DNA of 64,000 nucleotides from Sphingopyxis sp. PET50 (GTDB taxonomy: Bacteria; Pseudomonadota; Alphaproteobacteria; Sphingomonadales; Sphingomonadaceae): NCBI RefSeq assembly GCF_025244705.1, contig NZ_CP104207.1, positions 682,001 through 746,000 of the forward strand, in the 5' to 3' direction. The translations under genes were made by a program, and so were the position numbers. Each line of letters begins with the position of its first letter. Within the stretch, counting starts at the first letter, position 1. Positions 1 through 9,215 of the stretch are shown piece by piece. Below the pieces are notes generated by a model that saw only the letters and a list, made by a program, of their open reading frames with translations, had not been told where the DNA came from and made no database searches.

Positions 1-25
1 TAAAGGCTGGTACGCCTCCCACGGG

Positions 26-48
26 TCGCAACTTTTGTTGCGAGGTGG
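26..48 (+). promoter_or_regulatory. small hairpin touching the ribosome binding site of the first gene
   Basis: Positions 26-43 form a short perfect hairpin with a seven-base stem and a TTTT loop. Its 3' arm runs into the GAGGTGGG ribosome binding site (41-48) of the gene starting at 52. Flanking CCCAC and GTGGG could lengthen the stem. Folding would partly hide the binding site, so translational control is possible, but the structure lies at the window edge and could equally end an upstream transcript. Confidence 0.3.
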
Positions 49-51
49 GTT

Positions 52-777
52 ATGAAAATCGGAAAGAGGTGGGCGCTATCGGCGGCCCTATTGCTCGCGG
101 TCACCGCGGGCGGCGCGATCGCGCAGGACAACAGCAATATCCGCGGCGAAGTGCGCGTATCCGCGGTCCGCGGGTCCGGTGACGGCTATTTCAAGGAAAG
201 TGCGCCCGTCATCGGGTTGCGGCGGCTCGCCGACGGGGCGATCCAGGATATCCTGGTCACGTCCGATTCGCGCGACAGCGAGCTGCGGCGGCAGGAAATC
301 CATGCGATGCTGGAGGCCACGATCCGCAAGGCCGACGCCGCCGGGCTCGAACTGGTCACCGGCAATTTCGAGCTCACGAAGGTGACGCTCGCCAATTACC
401 GCGAACTGCCGCTGCGCTCGGGCCGCCGTTCGGACACCAGCGAGATTGCCGTGACGGTGAAGACGAAGCTGGCCGGTCCCGCCGACAGCGCGCAGTCGCG
501 CATCGACAGCTTTATCCGGAGCGTGCCCGCGACGGGCCGCTCGCTGATCGAGAAATATGGCGCGCTGCAGCTGACGATCGTCAACCCCGACCAGTATCGC
601 GGCCAGATCATCAAGCTGATCGCCGACGAATCGCGCCGCGCGAGCAGCGCCTTCGGGGCCGATTACGGCGTCGTGGTCAGCGGGCTCGACCGGCATCTGG
701 TGTGGAACCAGGCGAGCGAAAATGAGGTGTTCCTCTACATCCCCTATGGCTTCACGGTACAGCCGAAGGGCGCATAG
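52..777 (+). CDS. exported protein of unknown function
   Basis: I do not recognise this family. The 241-residue product starts with a Sec-type signal peptide (basic MKIGKRW, hydrophobic core, likely cleavage after AIA near residue 24), so it should be periplasmic. The mature part has no cysteine, no further membrane segment and no catalytic motif I can name. It alternates strand-like and charged helical stretches, and its second half loosely recalls SIMPL-type periplasmic proteins, which is only an impression. The ATG at 52 follows a GAGGTGGG ribosome binding site. The gene stands alone: the window edge is upstream, and an intergenic repeat disrupted by an insertion sequence is downstream. 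Confidence 0.75.
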   Translation: MKIGKRWALSAALLLAVTAGGAIAQDNSNIRGEVRVSAVRGSGDGYFKESAPVIGLRRLADGAIQDILVTSDSRDSELRRQEIHAMLEATIRKADAAGLELVTGNFELTKVTLANYRELPLRSGRRSDTSEIAVTVKTKLAGPADSAQSRIDSFIRSVPATGRSLIEKYGALQLTIVNPDQYRGQIIKLIADESRRASSAFGADYGVVVSGLDRHLVWNQASENEVFLYIPYGFTVQPKGA

Positions 778-820
778 GAAAGGCGATCGTGTCGATTGCA
801 AACTTGCGTGCCGACGGCGG

Positions 821-911
821 TTTTGGGGTGGGGAGTGGACATTTGAGCAATGGGCTGGTCTCCCCCTCCCGCAAGCGGGAGGGGCAGCGAGACTTGGGCG
901 CTTGCGCCCTA
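821..911. repeat. left half of a dispersed inverted repeat (family A), split by the IS element
   Basis: The stretch reads like the start of the copies at 37566 and 46620: a GGGGTGGGGAGTGGACATTTGAG lead-in, a CCCTCCCGCAAGCGGGAGGG hairpin, then GGCAGCGAGACTTGGGCGCTTGCGCCCTA. The family then continues with GTCGCAGCGGGGTGGG, which here appears only at 1745, on the far side of the IS. The uninterrupted junction can be read in reverse orientation at about 7115-7160. Confidence 0.85.
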
Positions 912-1742
912 GGCTCAGGACTCATTAAATCCAAAAGAGGAAGATGGCGGCGAAGGTGATGGCTGCGAGGAAGATGTCGGCACATCGGTCGTAGCGGGTG
1001 TGGATGCGGCGCCAGTCCTTGAGGCGAGCGAAGAGGTTTTCGATTTTATGTCTCTGGCGATAGAGACTTTTATCGTAGCAGTTCTGGACCTTATGGCTGC
1101 GATGGGGCGGGATGCAGGCCGCGATGCCCCTGTCGGCGAGAGTTTTGCGGAACCAGCGCGAAGCATAGGCTCGATCGCCGATGAGGCGTTCGGCTTCGGG
1201 CATGATCTTGACCAGAGCCTCCGCACCTTTGTGGTCGCTGCGCTGGCCTTCGGTGAGGTGGAGCCGCAAGGGACGTCCCCGGCCATCGCACAGCACATGC
1301 AGCTTGGTGGTCAGCCCGCCCCGGCTGCGTCCGATACATCGGGGTAGAGCCCCTTTTTGAGCAGGCTGGCGGCGGTGCGATGCGCCTTGAGGTGGGTCGC
1401 GTCGATCATCAGAACCCCGTCGCCATCCCTGGCCAGTTCGGCGAAGATGCGGTTGAACACCCCCAGTCGGCTCCAGCGAATGAAGCGGTTGTAGATCGTC
1501 TTGTGCGGCCCGTAGCCCGCCGGCGCGTCGCGCCAGCGCAGACCGTTGCGGATCACGAACAAGATCCCGCTCAATATCCGCTGGTCATCGACCCGCGGTA
1601 CTCCATGCGACAGCGGAAAATATCCCTCGATCCGGCGCATCTGCGCCTCACTCAACAGCAACAAGTCACTCATGGCAGCACCTCCGGCCACCTTGAATCA
1701 AACCCGAACCTAACGCGCAAGCATTTTAATAGGTCCTGAGCC
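912..1742 (-). mobile_element. IS5-family insertion sequence, IS427-like, 831 bp, apparently complete
   Basis: The element is bounded by imperfect terminal inverted repeats: GGCTCAGGACTCATTAAA reading in from 912, and GGCTCAGGACCTATTAAA reading in from 1742 on the other strand (two swapped bases). A TA lies on each side (910-911 and 1743-1744), consistent with a TA target duplication at a CTAG. It carries one transposase in two overlapping frames on the minus strand. Size, ends, target and the two-frame layout fit the IS427 group of the IS5 family. The target was a copy of intergenic repeat family A, whose halves flank the element. Confidence 0.92.
925..1673 (-). CDS. IS5-family DDE transposase in two frames
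   Basis: The first frame starts at ATG 1673 (MSDLLLLSEAQMRRIEGYFP) and contains the N-terminal DUF4096-type domain, then MIDATHLKAH with the first catalytic Asp. Its own stop lies near 1311. The second frame, one base back, runs GALPRCIGRSRGGLTTKLH, then GDRAYASRWFR with the second Asp, then YRQRHKIENLFARLK with the catalytic Glu, and ends at 925. Joining them needs a -1 shift at a run of five A and four G (plus-strand 1350-1359), as in IS427-group elements that make OrfAB by programmed frameshifting. All DDE residues are visible, so the element may be active. Unlike the other shifts in this window, this one is family-typical. Confidence 0.88.
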
Positions 1743-1845
1743 TAGTCGCAGCGGGGTGGGCCATCGCGACGCCGCTGCCCACCCCCGACCCCTCCCGCCT
1801 GCGGGAGGGGAGACAAACGTCCGCTCCCGCCCGATACCTGTCGGT
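1743..1845. repeat. right half of the family A repeat split by the IS
   Basis: This continues the repeat interrupted at 911: TAGTCGCAGCGGGGTGGGCC, a spacer, GCTGCCCACCCCCGACCCCT, then a CTCCCGCCTGCGGGAG hairpin and a tail resembling the ends of the copies at 37566 and 46620. Confidence 0.85.
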
Positions 1846-1883
1846 CGGCGGTCGTGCGCGCAAAAGACATAATCGCATAAGGA

Positions 1884-1913
1884 AAAGGCCCGCCGGTTGG
1901 TCGGCGGGCCTTT
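1884..1913. terminator. bidirectional terminator-like hairpin
   Basis: AAAGGCCCGCCG and CGGCGGGCCTTT form a twelve-base perfect stem with a six-base loop, flanked by A on one side and T on the other, so it could work both ways. It lies 63 bases beyond the stop of the minus-strand PspC gene and is the natural end of that transcript. Confidence 0.75.
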
Positions 1914-1976
1914 GGTCATTGGGAATATGCGGGCCGGATGCGAGTGCGCCTGAAAGGCGTCCCGGCCCGGTGCTGC

Positions 1977-2156
1977 CTAGGGCGCGAGGATCGCGACGGT
2001 GATGTAGAGCAGCAGGGGCAGGCCGAAGCCCAGCAAAGTCAGCGCCACAAAGGCGATGCGCGTCCACAAGACGTCGAAGCCGAATTGGTCGGCCAGCCCG
2101 GCGCAGACCCCGAAGATCATGCCGTCGCGACGATTCTTGCGAAAACCCTGTTTCAT
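1977..2156 (-). CDS. small PspC-domain membrane protein
   Basis: The 59-residue product is nearly all PspC domain: a short basic head (MKQGFRKNRRDGMIFGVCAG), the typical GLADQFGFDVLWTRI segment, and one hydrophobic segment of about 25 residues to the end. PspC proteins act in phage-shock envelope stress responses, but stand-alone mini versions like this have no fixed role. I chose ATG 2156 rather than ATG 2171 because GAAAGGA lies at the right distance upstream of the inner start. No pspA or pspB is nearby. The upstream neighbour on the same strand is another tiny membrane protein. Confidence 0.85.
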   Translation of the reverse strand: MKQGFRKNRRDGMIFGVCAGLADQFGFDVLWTRIAFVALTLLGFGLPLLLYITVAILAP

Positions 2157-2216
2157 TTCTGTCCTTTCCATCCCGGCCCGGAGGCCGGCGTTATCGGGTG
2201 AGGTGGGGTTCGCCGG

Positions 2217-2345
2217 TCAAACGACCAGCGAACCGATCTGCGCACCATTCTGACCGGCGATCGCCAGCAGCATGACCGAGGCGTAGAGCGAGGCGAAAGC
2301 AGCGAGCGCGTAGCTCTTGACCGTGCTGGTGTTGAAATGAGCCAT
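2217..2345 (-). CDS. 42-residue membrane protein
   Basis: The frame from ATG 2345 encodes MAHFNTSTVKSYALAAFASL followed by a hydrophobic stretch and GQNGAQIGSLVV. It is preceded by an AGGAAGGATCAC ribosome binding region. A single membrane helix spans about residues 12-31. I do not recognise a named family, though such peptides recur near pspC in sphingomonads as far as I remember. It sits 60 bases upstream of the PspC gene on the same strand, so the two are probably transcribed together. Confidence 0.6.
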   Translation of the reverse strand: MAHFNTSTVKSYALAAFASLYASVMLLAIAGQNGAQIGSLVV

Positions 2346-2710
2346 GATGTGATCCTTCCTGTATCCTTCCGACCGGACCATCCGGTGGATGCCAAGGGTT
2401 ATGCAGGAGGCATGCCAATTCGATTCTGCGGCGGTTATCCAAGGGTTTTGCGATTTCGGCGGATATCGAATGCGGGAAAAATACGGCAAATCGGGATTAA
2501 TTCCAGATGAATGGGAAATTATAACATAGATTAGTGCCGTCCCCGCGCAGGCGGGGGTCTCTGCCGGTCTGCTCCAGCGCCGCTGCGCAAACCGGTTGCG
2601 GCCCGCGGCTGCGCGGGGGCGACGCGTAACCTTTTCCTTCTTCGTATCGCGCGTGTCCCGGCAAACGGCACTTTCCCTCTGCCGCCGAAATCTCCTAGGA
2701 CCGTCCCTGC
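2346..2710. repeat. gene-free stretch with a GC-rich inverted repeat (2533-2624)
   Basis: No coding region is evident. Positions 2533-2624 carry a repeat with GTCCCCGCGCAGGCGGGGGTC at one end and CGCGGCTGCGCGGGGGCGAC at the other, related in design to the copy at 34915-35007. The AT-richer part, about 2440-2530, probably holds the promoter of the minus-strand small genes. The stretch before 2711 should hold that of recF. Confidence 0.6.
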
Positions 2711-3820
2711 ATGACGCTCGCTCGCCTCTCGCTGACCGATTTTCGCAATCATGCCGCGGCGGAAATGGCGGCGGGGCCGGGGCTTGTCGCGCTGTACGGC
2801 GACAATGGCGCGGGCAAGACCAATATATTGGAAGCGATCTCGCTGCTCGCGCCGGGGCGCGGACTGCGCCGCGCGGCGCTGGCCGACATGGTGCGCGACG
2901 GCGCGGCCGGGGGCTTTGCGGTCTTTGCCGAGGTGGCGGCGGGCGAGGATCTGGCACCGGTCGCGCTCGGCACCGGGATCGAGCCCGCGCATCCGGGGCG
3001 GCGGATCGTGCGGATCAACGGGGCGCCGGCGGCGGCGACCGCGCTCGGCGACTGGCTCGCCATATTGTGGCTGACGCCGGCGATGGACCGGCTGTTCGTC
3101 GAGACCGCGGGCAACCGGCGGCGTTTCCTCGACCGGCTGGTGCTCGCGCTCGACCCGCGCCACGCGCAGCACGGCAATCGGTACGAGGCGGCGCTGCGGG
3201 CGCGGGGCAAGTTGCTGTCCGATCTGGCGAATGCCGACGCGCAGTGGCTGACCAGCCTCGAGGCGCAGCTTGCCGAGCATGGCGCGGCGATGGATGCGGC
3301 GCGGCAGCGGACGCTGGCCGCGCTGTCGGCCGAACTGGCCGGGCAGCCCGATACCCCCTTTGCGCGTCCGCTGCTGACGCTGGTCGATGCCGATGGCGCG
3401 CCGCGCGCGACGCCCGATGACGCCGAAGCCTTGCGGAAACTGTTCGCCGAACGCCGCCGCATCGACGCCGCCGCGGGCCGGGCGACCGCGGGGCCGCACC
3501 GCGACGATCTGGCGGCGGTCCATGCCGCGACGGGGCGCGGCGCCGCGCGCTGTTCGACCGGCGAGCAAAAGGCGATGCTGCTCTCGCTCGTCCTCGCGCA
3601 CAGCGACTGCGTCGCGCGGCTGCGCGGGCAGCGGCCCGTGCTGCTGCTCGACGAGGTCGCGGCGCATCTCGACCCGGTTCGCCGCGCGGCGCTTTACGAG
3701 CGGCTGGCCGGGCAGGGGGGACAGGCGTGGCTCACCGGGACCGAGGCGGCCTTGTTCGGGGATATGCCGGGGCCGGTAACACGGTTCCGGATCGCCGGCG
3801 GGCGGTTCGCGGCCGGGTAG
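2711..3820 (+). CDS. recF: RecF, DNA replication and repair ATPase
   Basis: RecF is a cytoplasmic SMC-like ATPase that loads RecA at gaps through RecFOR. The 369-residue product has the standard layout: N-terminal [13 protein letters not shown], Walker [10 protein letters not shown] at about residues 30-38, the signature region [17 protein letters not shown] near residue 280, and Walker [15 protein letters not shown] near residue 312. Length matches the family. The ATG at 2711 is the only sensible start ahead of the conserved LTDFRN. The gene stands alone here instead of the dnaA-dnaN-recF arrangement, which is usual in many alphaproteobacteria. The next gene converges from the other strand. 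Confidence 0.97.
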   Translation: MTLARLSLTDFRNHAAAEMAAGPGLVALYGDNGAGKTNILEAISLLAPGRGLRRAALADMVRDGAAGGFAVFAEVAAGEDLAPVALGTGIEPAHPGRRIVRINGAPAAATALGDWLAILWLTPAMDRLFVETAGNRRRFLDRLVLALDPRHAQHGNRYEAALRARGKLLSDLANADAQWLTSLEAQLAEHGAAMDAARQRTLAALSAELAGQPDTPFARPLLTLVDADGAPRATPDDAEALRKLFAERRRIDAAAGRATAGPHRDDLAAVHAATGRGAARCSTGEQKAMLLSLVLAHSDCVARLRGQRPVLLLDEVAAHLDPVRRAALYERLAGQGGQAWLTGTEAALFGDMPGPVTRFRIAGGRFAAG

Positions 3821-3849
3821 GCGCGTGCCGCCACCGATCCGCCAATGCC

Positions 3850-4999
3850 CTATTCGATAATCTGCCCGTACCGCCGGTCGAGTTCCACGGCGCGCTTTTC
3901 GTCCGCGCGGGCGCGGTCGTCTTCGCCTGCCTTGCGCAGCAACTGGCTGCGCGCATAATAGGCGCGCGCCGAGCGGGGGGCGTGGCGCACTGCCGCGTCG
4001 AGGTCGGCGATGGCGCGGCGCGCGTCGCCCTTGCGGTCATAGGCGAGCCCGCGATTGAGATAGGCAATGGACAACCCCGGCGCCGCCGCGATCGCCTTGT
4101 CGAAGGCCGCCACGGCCTCGTCGGTTCGGCCCTGCCAGGCATTTGCAAGTCCCTCGCCCAGATAAGCCTCGGCGCGCTCGCGCGCCTTGCGGTTGCCTTG
4201 GGTGACGAGCCGGGTGCAGAGCGACAGGCTCTGGCTCGGGTCGTTCACCGTGCAGGCGTTCCAGTCGCCGCGCGGTGCGCGCTTCGGCGCCACTATGCGC
4301 GAACCGGTCACGACAACCTCCCGCGCATAGTCCGATGCGTCGGCGGCGGGGGCATAGGCCACGGCGGCGGGCGGAGGCGGCGCGGGGGCGGCCGGCGCCC
4401 GGCTCCGTCCCGTCACGACGATCGACCGCGCCTCCTCGTCGCGCTGGCCGGACGCCGCCGCGCCCGATGCCCGCTCCGCCTGCGCCAGCGCGACCGGCGG
4501 CGGGGGCGGGGGAGGAGGGGGCGGCAGGATCGACGGAGGCGGAGGTGGCGGCGCCACCGAGGCGCCGGGCATGACGGCGCCCGCGGCTTCGCCTTCCCGG
4601 CGTGCCGCGATCACCGGGTCGGTGCCGCCCGCGACGCGCGCAGCCGCGCGGCAAAGCCTTGGCCGGCGCATCGGGCGCCTGGGCGTTCGGCACCGCCGGT
4701 GCCGCATGTTCCGCCGCCGCCCGATCCTCCGCAACGTTCGCGCGTTCGTCGGCCATCCGCATCCCCACGGGCAGGCCGATCGCGACGACCAGCATCGCCG
4801 CGATCGCCGCCGCCGACTGCGGCCGCCGCAGCATCGCCCACCAGCCCGCTGGCGCCCGCGTCGGCCCGGTTGCCGCGCGCGGCGGCGCCTCCGCTCCTTC
4901 GAACCGCGCCAGCGCCTCGGCGATCGCCGCCTCGCGGCGCTGCGGCGCCGGGGGAGGCGGACCGGGCAGCGCGGCGAGAATATCGTCGTCGCGGTCCAT
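3850..4999 (-). CDS. one-TM TPR protein, possible anti-sigma partner; one apparent frameshift
   Basis: The protein starts MDRDDDILAALPGPPPP, has one membrane helix at about residues 60-80, a long Ala/Pro-rich linker with a polyproline run, and a C-terminal TPR region (about residues 280-370) with repeats such as AIAYLNRGLAYDRKGDARRA-like helices. The linker contains SIVVTGRSR and EVVVTGSRI, resembling the plug motif of TonB-dependent receptors. A one-base gain near 4643-4652 breaks the frame, and removing it gives about 382 residues. It is the last gene of a minus-strand group with a VWA lipoprotein and an ECF sigma factor. An anti-sigma or envelope-scaffold role is inferred from context and topology only. 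Confidence 0.75.
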
Positions 5000-5106
5000 C
5001 TATCGCCCGCCGCGGCCCGGCCGCAAAGGCGCTGTGCCAGGGAAAAGGAAAATCGGCATCGTCTCGCCTTATACGCACAAAAACGCGGGGGTCGATCATC
5101 CTCGCG

Positions 5107-5138
5107 TGCGGCGGCGCCGATCGTTCGGCGCCGCCGCA
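5107..5138. terminator. strong GC hairpin between the VWA and TPR genes
   Basis: TGCGGCGGCGCCGA and TCGGCGCCGCCGCA form a fourteen-base perfect stem with a four-base loop, just beyond the VWA stop. No T-run follows, so it is more likely an mRNA-stabilising or attenuating structure within the minus-strand transcript than a full terminator. Confidence 0.5.
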
Positions 5139-5149
5139 CTCCCGCCGCC

Positions 5150-6909
5150 TCAGCGGTTGAGCCGCGCCAGCGCCCCGGCGCTCTTCGCGGCGCGGACCAT
5201 CTGCGCCAGTTCGGTGCGATAGCCGAATTCGTCGGCGCCCTTCGCCCCGCCGACGATGCGCAGCACATCGTCATAGCCGACCGACCCGCTATATTTGCCG
5301 CCGCGCAGCAGTTCGGCAAAGGCCGCGACCCCGAAGGCGAAGCGCGCATCGAGTGGCGCATCGTCGAAGCGCGCATATTCGACGCGCCGGTCGATGCTCG
5401 TCGAAATCAGCTGGCTCGTGTCCGACTTCGGCAATTTATAGCGGATCTTCACAAAGCCATATTCGTTCGCCAGACCCGCGGCGGGCGGGCGCCTGGGCGT
5501 CTGGTAGCGCAGGTCGCCGATCGCGCGCGGGCCGCCGACCGGGGTGATCTCGTAGATCGCGGTCACCGTCTGCCCCGACCCGACGTCGCCGGCATCGACC
5601 TTGTCATTCTCGAAATCCTCGCGGTTCAGCATCCGCGTCTCGTACCCGACCAGCCGATATTCGGCGACCGTCGCGGGGTTGAACTCGACCTGGATCTTCA
5701 CATCCTTGGCGATCGGGAACAGCGTCGAGGTCGCTTCCTCGACCAGCGTCTTGCGCGCCTCGCCCAGCGTATCGATATAGGCGGCGGCGCCATTGCCGTT
5801 CTGCGCCAGCGTCTGCATCAGCGCGTCGTTGTAATTGCCCATGCCGAAGCCGAAGACCGACAGGAAGATGCCCTTTCCGCGCTGGCGCTCGATATAGCCC
5901 TTCAACTCGTTCTGGTCGGTGATGCCGACGTTGAAATCGCCGTCGGTCGCCAGGATCACGCGGTTGACGCCCCTGGGATCGAGATTCTGCTCGGCCAGCG
6001 CATAGGCCTGGCGGATCCCCTCGGCCCCCGCGGTGCCGCCGCCCGCGCCCAGATTGCCGAGCACCGCCATGATCCTGCCCTTCTCGCTCGCCCGCGTCGG
6101 TTCGAGCGCGACCCCCGCGCTTCCGGCATAGGTGACGATCGACACGCGGTCGCCCGCGTCGAGTTGGTCGAGCAGCATCGCCAGCGACTGCTTGACGAGC
6201 GGCAGCTTGTTCGGGGCATTCATCGACCCCGACGTGTCGACTAGGAACACCAGATTGGCGCGCGGCCGCGTCGCGCGCTCGATCGCATAGCCCTTGATGC
6301 CGATGCGCACGAGCTTGCGGCCTTCGGTCCACGGGCTCGGCATCACCGCGACATGGGTGCTGAACGGCTGCGCCGCGCTCTTCGGCGCCGCATAGTCATA
6401 GGGGAAATAATTGACCAGCTCCTCGGTCCGCACCGCCATGCGGCTGCGGCAGGACATTGTTGTTCAGCGAGGCGCGGACGAAGGAATAGGAGGCGGTGTC
6501 GACGTCGATCGAAAAGGTCGAAACCGGCTCGTCGAGCGCGACCTTGAACGGATTCTCGCTCGTCGAGGTGAATTTGTCGCGGCCGACGTCCTGATAATAG
6601 GGCACCGACTGATCGGGATAATAGCCGGGCGCCATGCGCTTCATCGCCATCGCGGGCGGTGGCGGCGGAGCCGGCGGGGGCGCATAGTTGCCGATGGCGG
6701 ATCCCGTCACCGCCACGGGCGCCTGCGCGCCGGTGACCCGCGAGGATGTGACGACGATTTCGGACAGCCGGCGCCGCGGCGGCATCGGCCGGTTCGTCGG
6801 ACCGGTTGCGATCGGAAGGCCCGGCGATGTCGGGCGTGTCGGAGGCCGAGCAGGCGGCGAGAAGCGCGAACGCCAGCGTCGCGGTCAGCGTGTGATGGAT
6901 ACGGGGCAT
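5150..6909 (-). CDS. VWA-domain lipoprotein (YfbK-like); two apparent frameshifts
   Basis: From ATG 6909 the protein begins with a lipoprotein signal ending LLAACS, so it should be lipid-anchored. A linker follows with [12 protein letters not shown], another TonB-plug-like motif. The conserved N-terminal VWF domain reads [20 protein letters not shown] and [13 protein letters not shown]. The central VWA domain has the MIDAS pattern [12 protein letters not shown] (DxSxS) and [10 protein letters not shown]-terminal DUF3520-like region follows. Two one-base gains, near 6769-6774 and 6437-6442, interrupt the frame, and correction gives about 585 residues. An ECF sigma gene lies upstream and a TPR gene downstream on the same strand, which suggests an envelope-sensing operon. 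Confidence 0.87.
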
Positions 6910-7035
6910 GGAACATCTCCCTGGTGACTGCGGCGCAAAATCGCCCGCATGTCCCTTCGACGCGCGGGACCGGGATTTCCTTTGAAGCGATGCGAAAAAG
7001 ATTTGGTCCTCTGCAAACAGGATTGCTGAATGGCG

Positions 7036-7182
7036 GGTTGCGGGCGGGTGTGGACGTTTGACTCCCCTCCCGCAGGCGGGAGGGGTTGGGGGTGGGCAGC
7101 GACATCTCAATGGCCCACCCCGCTGCGACTAGGGCGCAAGCGCCCAAGTCTCGCTGCCCCTCCCGCCTGCGGGAGGGGGATC
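7036..7182. repeat. family A inverted repeat, intact junction, reverse orientation
   Basis: It shows the full plan of the family: a GTGTGGACGTTTGACTCCCC lead, a CCCTCCCGCAGGCGGGAGGG hairpin, TTGGGGGTGGGCAGCGACAT, then CCCACCCCGCTGCGACTAGG, GCGCAAGCGCCCAAGTCTCG and a second GGGAG hairpin. The uninterrupted CTAG here shows what the IS-split copy at 821-1845 looked like before insertion. It lies between the sigma factor and VWA genes. Confidence 0.85.
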
Positions 7183-7214
7183 GGCGCGTGCCTGCAGCGT
7201 CCCCGGCTCCGCGG

Positions 7215-7745
7215 TTACGCCCCCTTGGCCAGCAACCGCCGCACCTCATGCATCCGCCACGACACCGTGTTCTCGGCGACCCCCAATATCGCCGCCGCCT
7301 CGCCATGGGTCAGTTGCTGCCCCGCGACGAGGATCGCGGTGTCGCGCAGATCGGGTTTCAGCTTCGCGATCGCGCTCCTGATCCACACCGCGTCGTACAG
7401 GTCGCGGCCGTCGGGCGGCGCCGTCAGCCCGACCATCACCGCCAGCCGGTCGGCAAAACCCGCGAAGGCCCGCCGCCGCCGCCGGAAATCGCGGCACGCG
7501 TTGAAGGTGATGCTGCACAGCCAGGTCGTGAACTTCGCTTCGCCGCGAAAGCCCGGCAGTTTCTCCGCCAGCGTACAGCACACGTCCTGGGCGATATCGT
7601 CGGCATCGGCGCGCGACCCGGTCAGCTGCCATGCCAGCCCGTGGATGCGGTCGTAATGCGCGCGCAGCAGGCGCTCGAACGCGCCGCGGTCCCCGGCCAT
7701 CGCCGCGGACAGAAGGTCGGCCTCAGCATCGCCCGCCCGCGTCAT
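7215..7745 (-). CDS. ECF sigma factor
   Basis: This 176-residue extracytoplasmic-function sigma factor directs RNA polymerase to stress promoters. Region 2 runs about residues 20-90, with [19 protein letters not shown], the DADDIAQDV core-binding helix and [19 protein letters not shown]. Region 4, about residues 120-175, ends in [20 protein letters not shown], a clear helix-turn-helix. There is no anti-sigma gene of the common zinc-binding type beside it. The next genes on the strand are a VWA lipoprotein and a one-TM TPR protein, either of which could be the regulator. The gene starts at ATG 7745 with the usual family length. Confidence 0.93.
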   Translation of the reverse strand: MTRAGDAEADLLSAAMAGDRGAFERLLRAHYDRIHGLAWQLTGSRADADDIAQDVCCTLAEKLPGFRGEAKFTTWLCSITFNACRDFRRRRRAFAGFADRLAVMVGLTAPPDGRDLYDAVWIRSAIAKLKPDLRDTAILVAGQQLTHGEAAAILGVAENTVSWRMHEVRRLLAKGA

Positions 7746-7826
7746 CGCTCCGCCAAGGACCCCAAAGCCGCCATCGCCGCCTTGTGCCTTATTCGACCGC
7801 GCGGGGGAACCGCCCGTTTCGGGAAC

Positions 7827-9215
7827 TCAGTCCCCCGCAAAGTCGAATGCCGACACGCCGCGCTCGCCCTCGCGGAACCGCAGCGGGCGCCCCAGCGGCG
7901 GCATCGACCGCTGCACGCAGCCGGTGCGCGTGCAGCGGCGGCACCCCAGCCCGATCGGCGTCGCGCGCGCGCGCATCAGGTCGAGCCCGCGCGCGGCGAT
8001 CAGCGGCGCGGCGACCTTCGCATCGACCCCGACACACACCGCGAAGCGCGCCGGCGTGCCGCTGCCGCTTGCCCCCGGCGCGGCGACCGAGCGCGACTGG
8101 GTGAACCAGCGCGTCCCATCCTCCAGTTCGACCAGATCGGCGATCACCTCGCCGGGGCGGGAAAACGCCTCATGCACGCCCCACAAGGGGCAGCGGGCGT
8201 CGCCATCGACCAGCGGCGACTGGCTTGCCCCGGCGTAGCGTTTCGACCCTTGTCCCGCCCGGTCGATACGCAGCATGAAAAAGGGCAAGCCCCGCGCGCC
8301 CACGCGTTGCAGCGTCGTCAGGCGGTGCGCCACCTGCTCGTACCCCGCGCCGAAGCGCCGCTGGAGCAGCAGCAGATCATAACCCGTCGCGTCGCAGGCG
8401 CGCAGGAAACGGCCATAGGGCATCATCAGCGCCGCTGCGAAATAATGGACCAGATGCCGCTCGAACAGTCGCGCCGCCGCCGGCTCGGCGAACTCGGCCC
8501 CCGCGACCAGCGCGTCGATCTCGCCCTTCGCCTCGACCTGCGCCAGCGTCGCCGCCGCCTGAAAGGTCCGCGACGCCGGGCGCAGCAGCTCGCTCAGCAT
8601 CAATTGCCGCGCGTGCCAGTCGAGCCAGCGCAGCCGGTCGGGCATCACGTCGCTCGGCAAGATGCGGATGCCGAGCTGGTGCCGCGTGCGCAGCCGCTCC
8701 GCTATCGTGCCATAAAGGTCGCCGCCCGCGAGCCGCAATTCGTCGGCGAGTTCCTCGGCGCGCGCGTCGAGGTCGGCGAAATGATTGCGCCACTTCTCGA
8801 TCGCGCGGCGGACCGCCGCGACTTCGGGCGCCTCGTCCTGCGCCTCCCCACGCGCCTCGGGCGCCGCATCGAACAGCCGCGCAAAGGCCGCCGCGGTCGC
8901 GGGTGCCGCCTGCAGCCACTCCTCGGCCTCCTGCGCCCCGATCCCCAGATCGGCGAAACGCGGATCGGCGAGCCGCCGCCGGAGGCCCGCCAGCCCGCCC
9001 GGCACCTCCTCGCCGCCCAGCTTCGCCGCGTCGAAATCGAACCGCTCGGCCAGCCGCACGATCACCGTGGCGGAGAGCGGCCGCTGCCCATGCTCGATCA
9101 GGTTGAGGTAGCTGGGCGAAATGTCGAGCGCCTCGGCCATCGCGGCCTGCGTCATCCCCGCATCGCGCCGCGCCCGGCGCACCGCCGCCCCCGCAAACAC
9201 CCGCCGCTCCGCCAT
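7827..9215 (-). CDS. ScfR/RamB-like regulator of acetate or short-chain fatty acid metabolism
   Basis: The 462-residue protein has an N-terminal XRE helix-turn-helix (about residues 8-65: AVRRARRDAGMTQAAMAEAL, then ISPSYLNLIEHGQRPLS). An IrrE/ImmA-like central domain follows, with HLVHYFAAALMMPYGRF. The C-terminal DUF2083-type region has Cys-rich GLGCRRCTRTGC. This layout is that of RamB and ScfR, known to control glyoxylate-cycle and propionate genes. It lies divergently from aceA across a 161-bp gap, a strong contextual match to a role in controlling isocitrate lyase. The cysteines may bind a metal or cluster, which is a guess. Length is normal. Confidence 0.92.
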   Translation of the reverse strand: MAERRVFAGAAVRRARRDAGMTQAAMAEALDISPSYLNLIEHGQRPLSATVIVRLAERFDFDAAKLGGEEVPGGLAGLRRRLADPRFADLGIGAQEAEEWLQAAPATAAAFARLFDAAPEARGEAQDEAPEVAAVRRAIEKWRNHFADLDARAEELADELRLAGGDLYGTIAERLRTRHQLGIRILPSDVMPDRLRWLDWHARQLMLSELLRPASRTFQAAATLAQVEAKGEIDALVAGAEFAEPAAARLFERHLVHYFAAALMMPYGRFLRACDATGYDLLLLQRRFGAGYEQVAHRLTTLQRVGARGLPFFMLRIDRAGQGSKRYAGASQSPLVDGDARCPLWGVHEAFSRPGEVIADLVELEDGTRWFTQSRSVAAPGASGSGTPARFAVCVGVDAKVAAPLIAARGLDLMRARATPIGLGCRRCTRTGCVQRSMPPLGRPLRFREGERGVSAFDFAGD

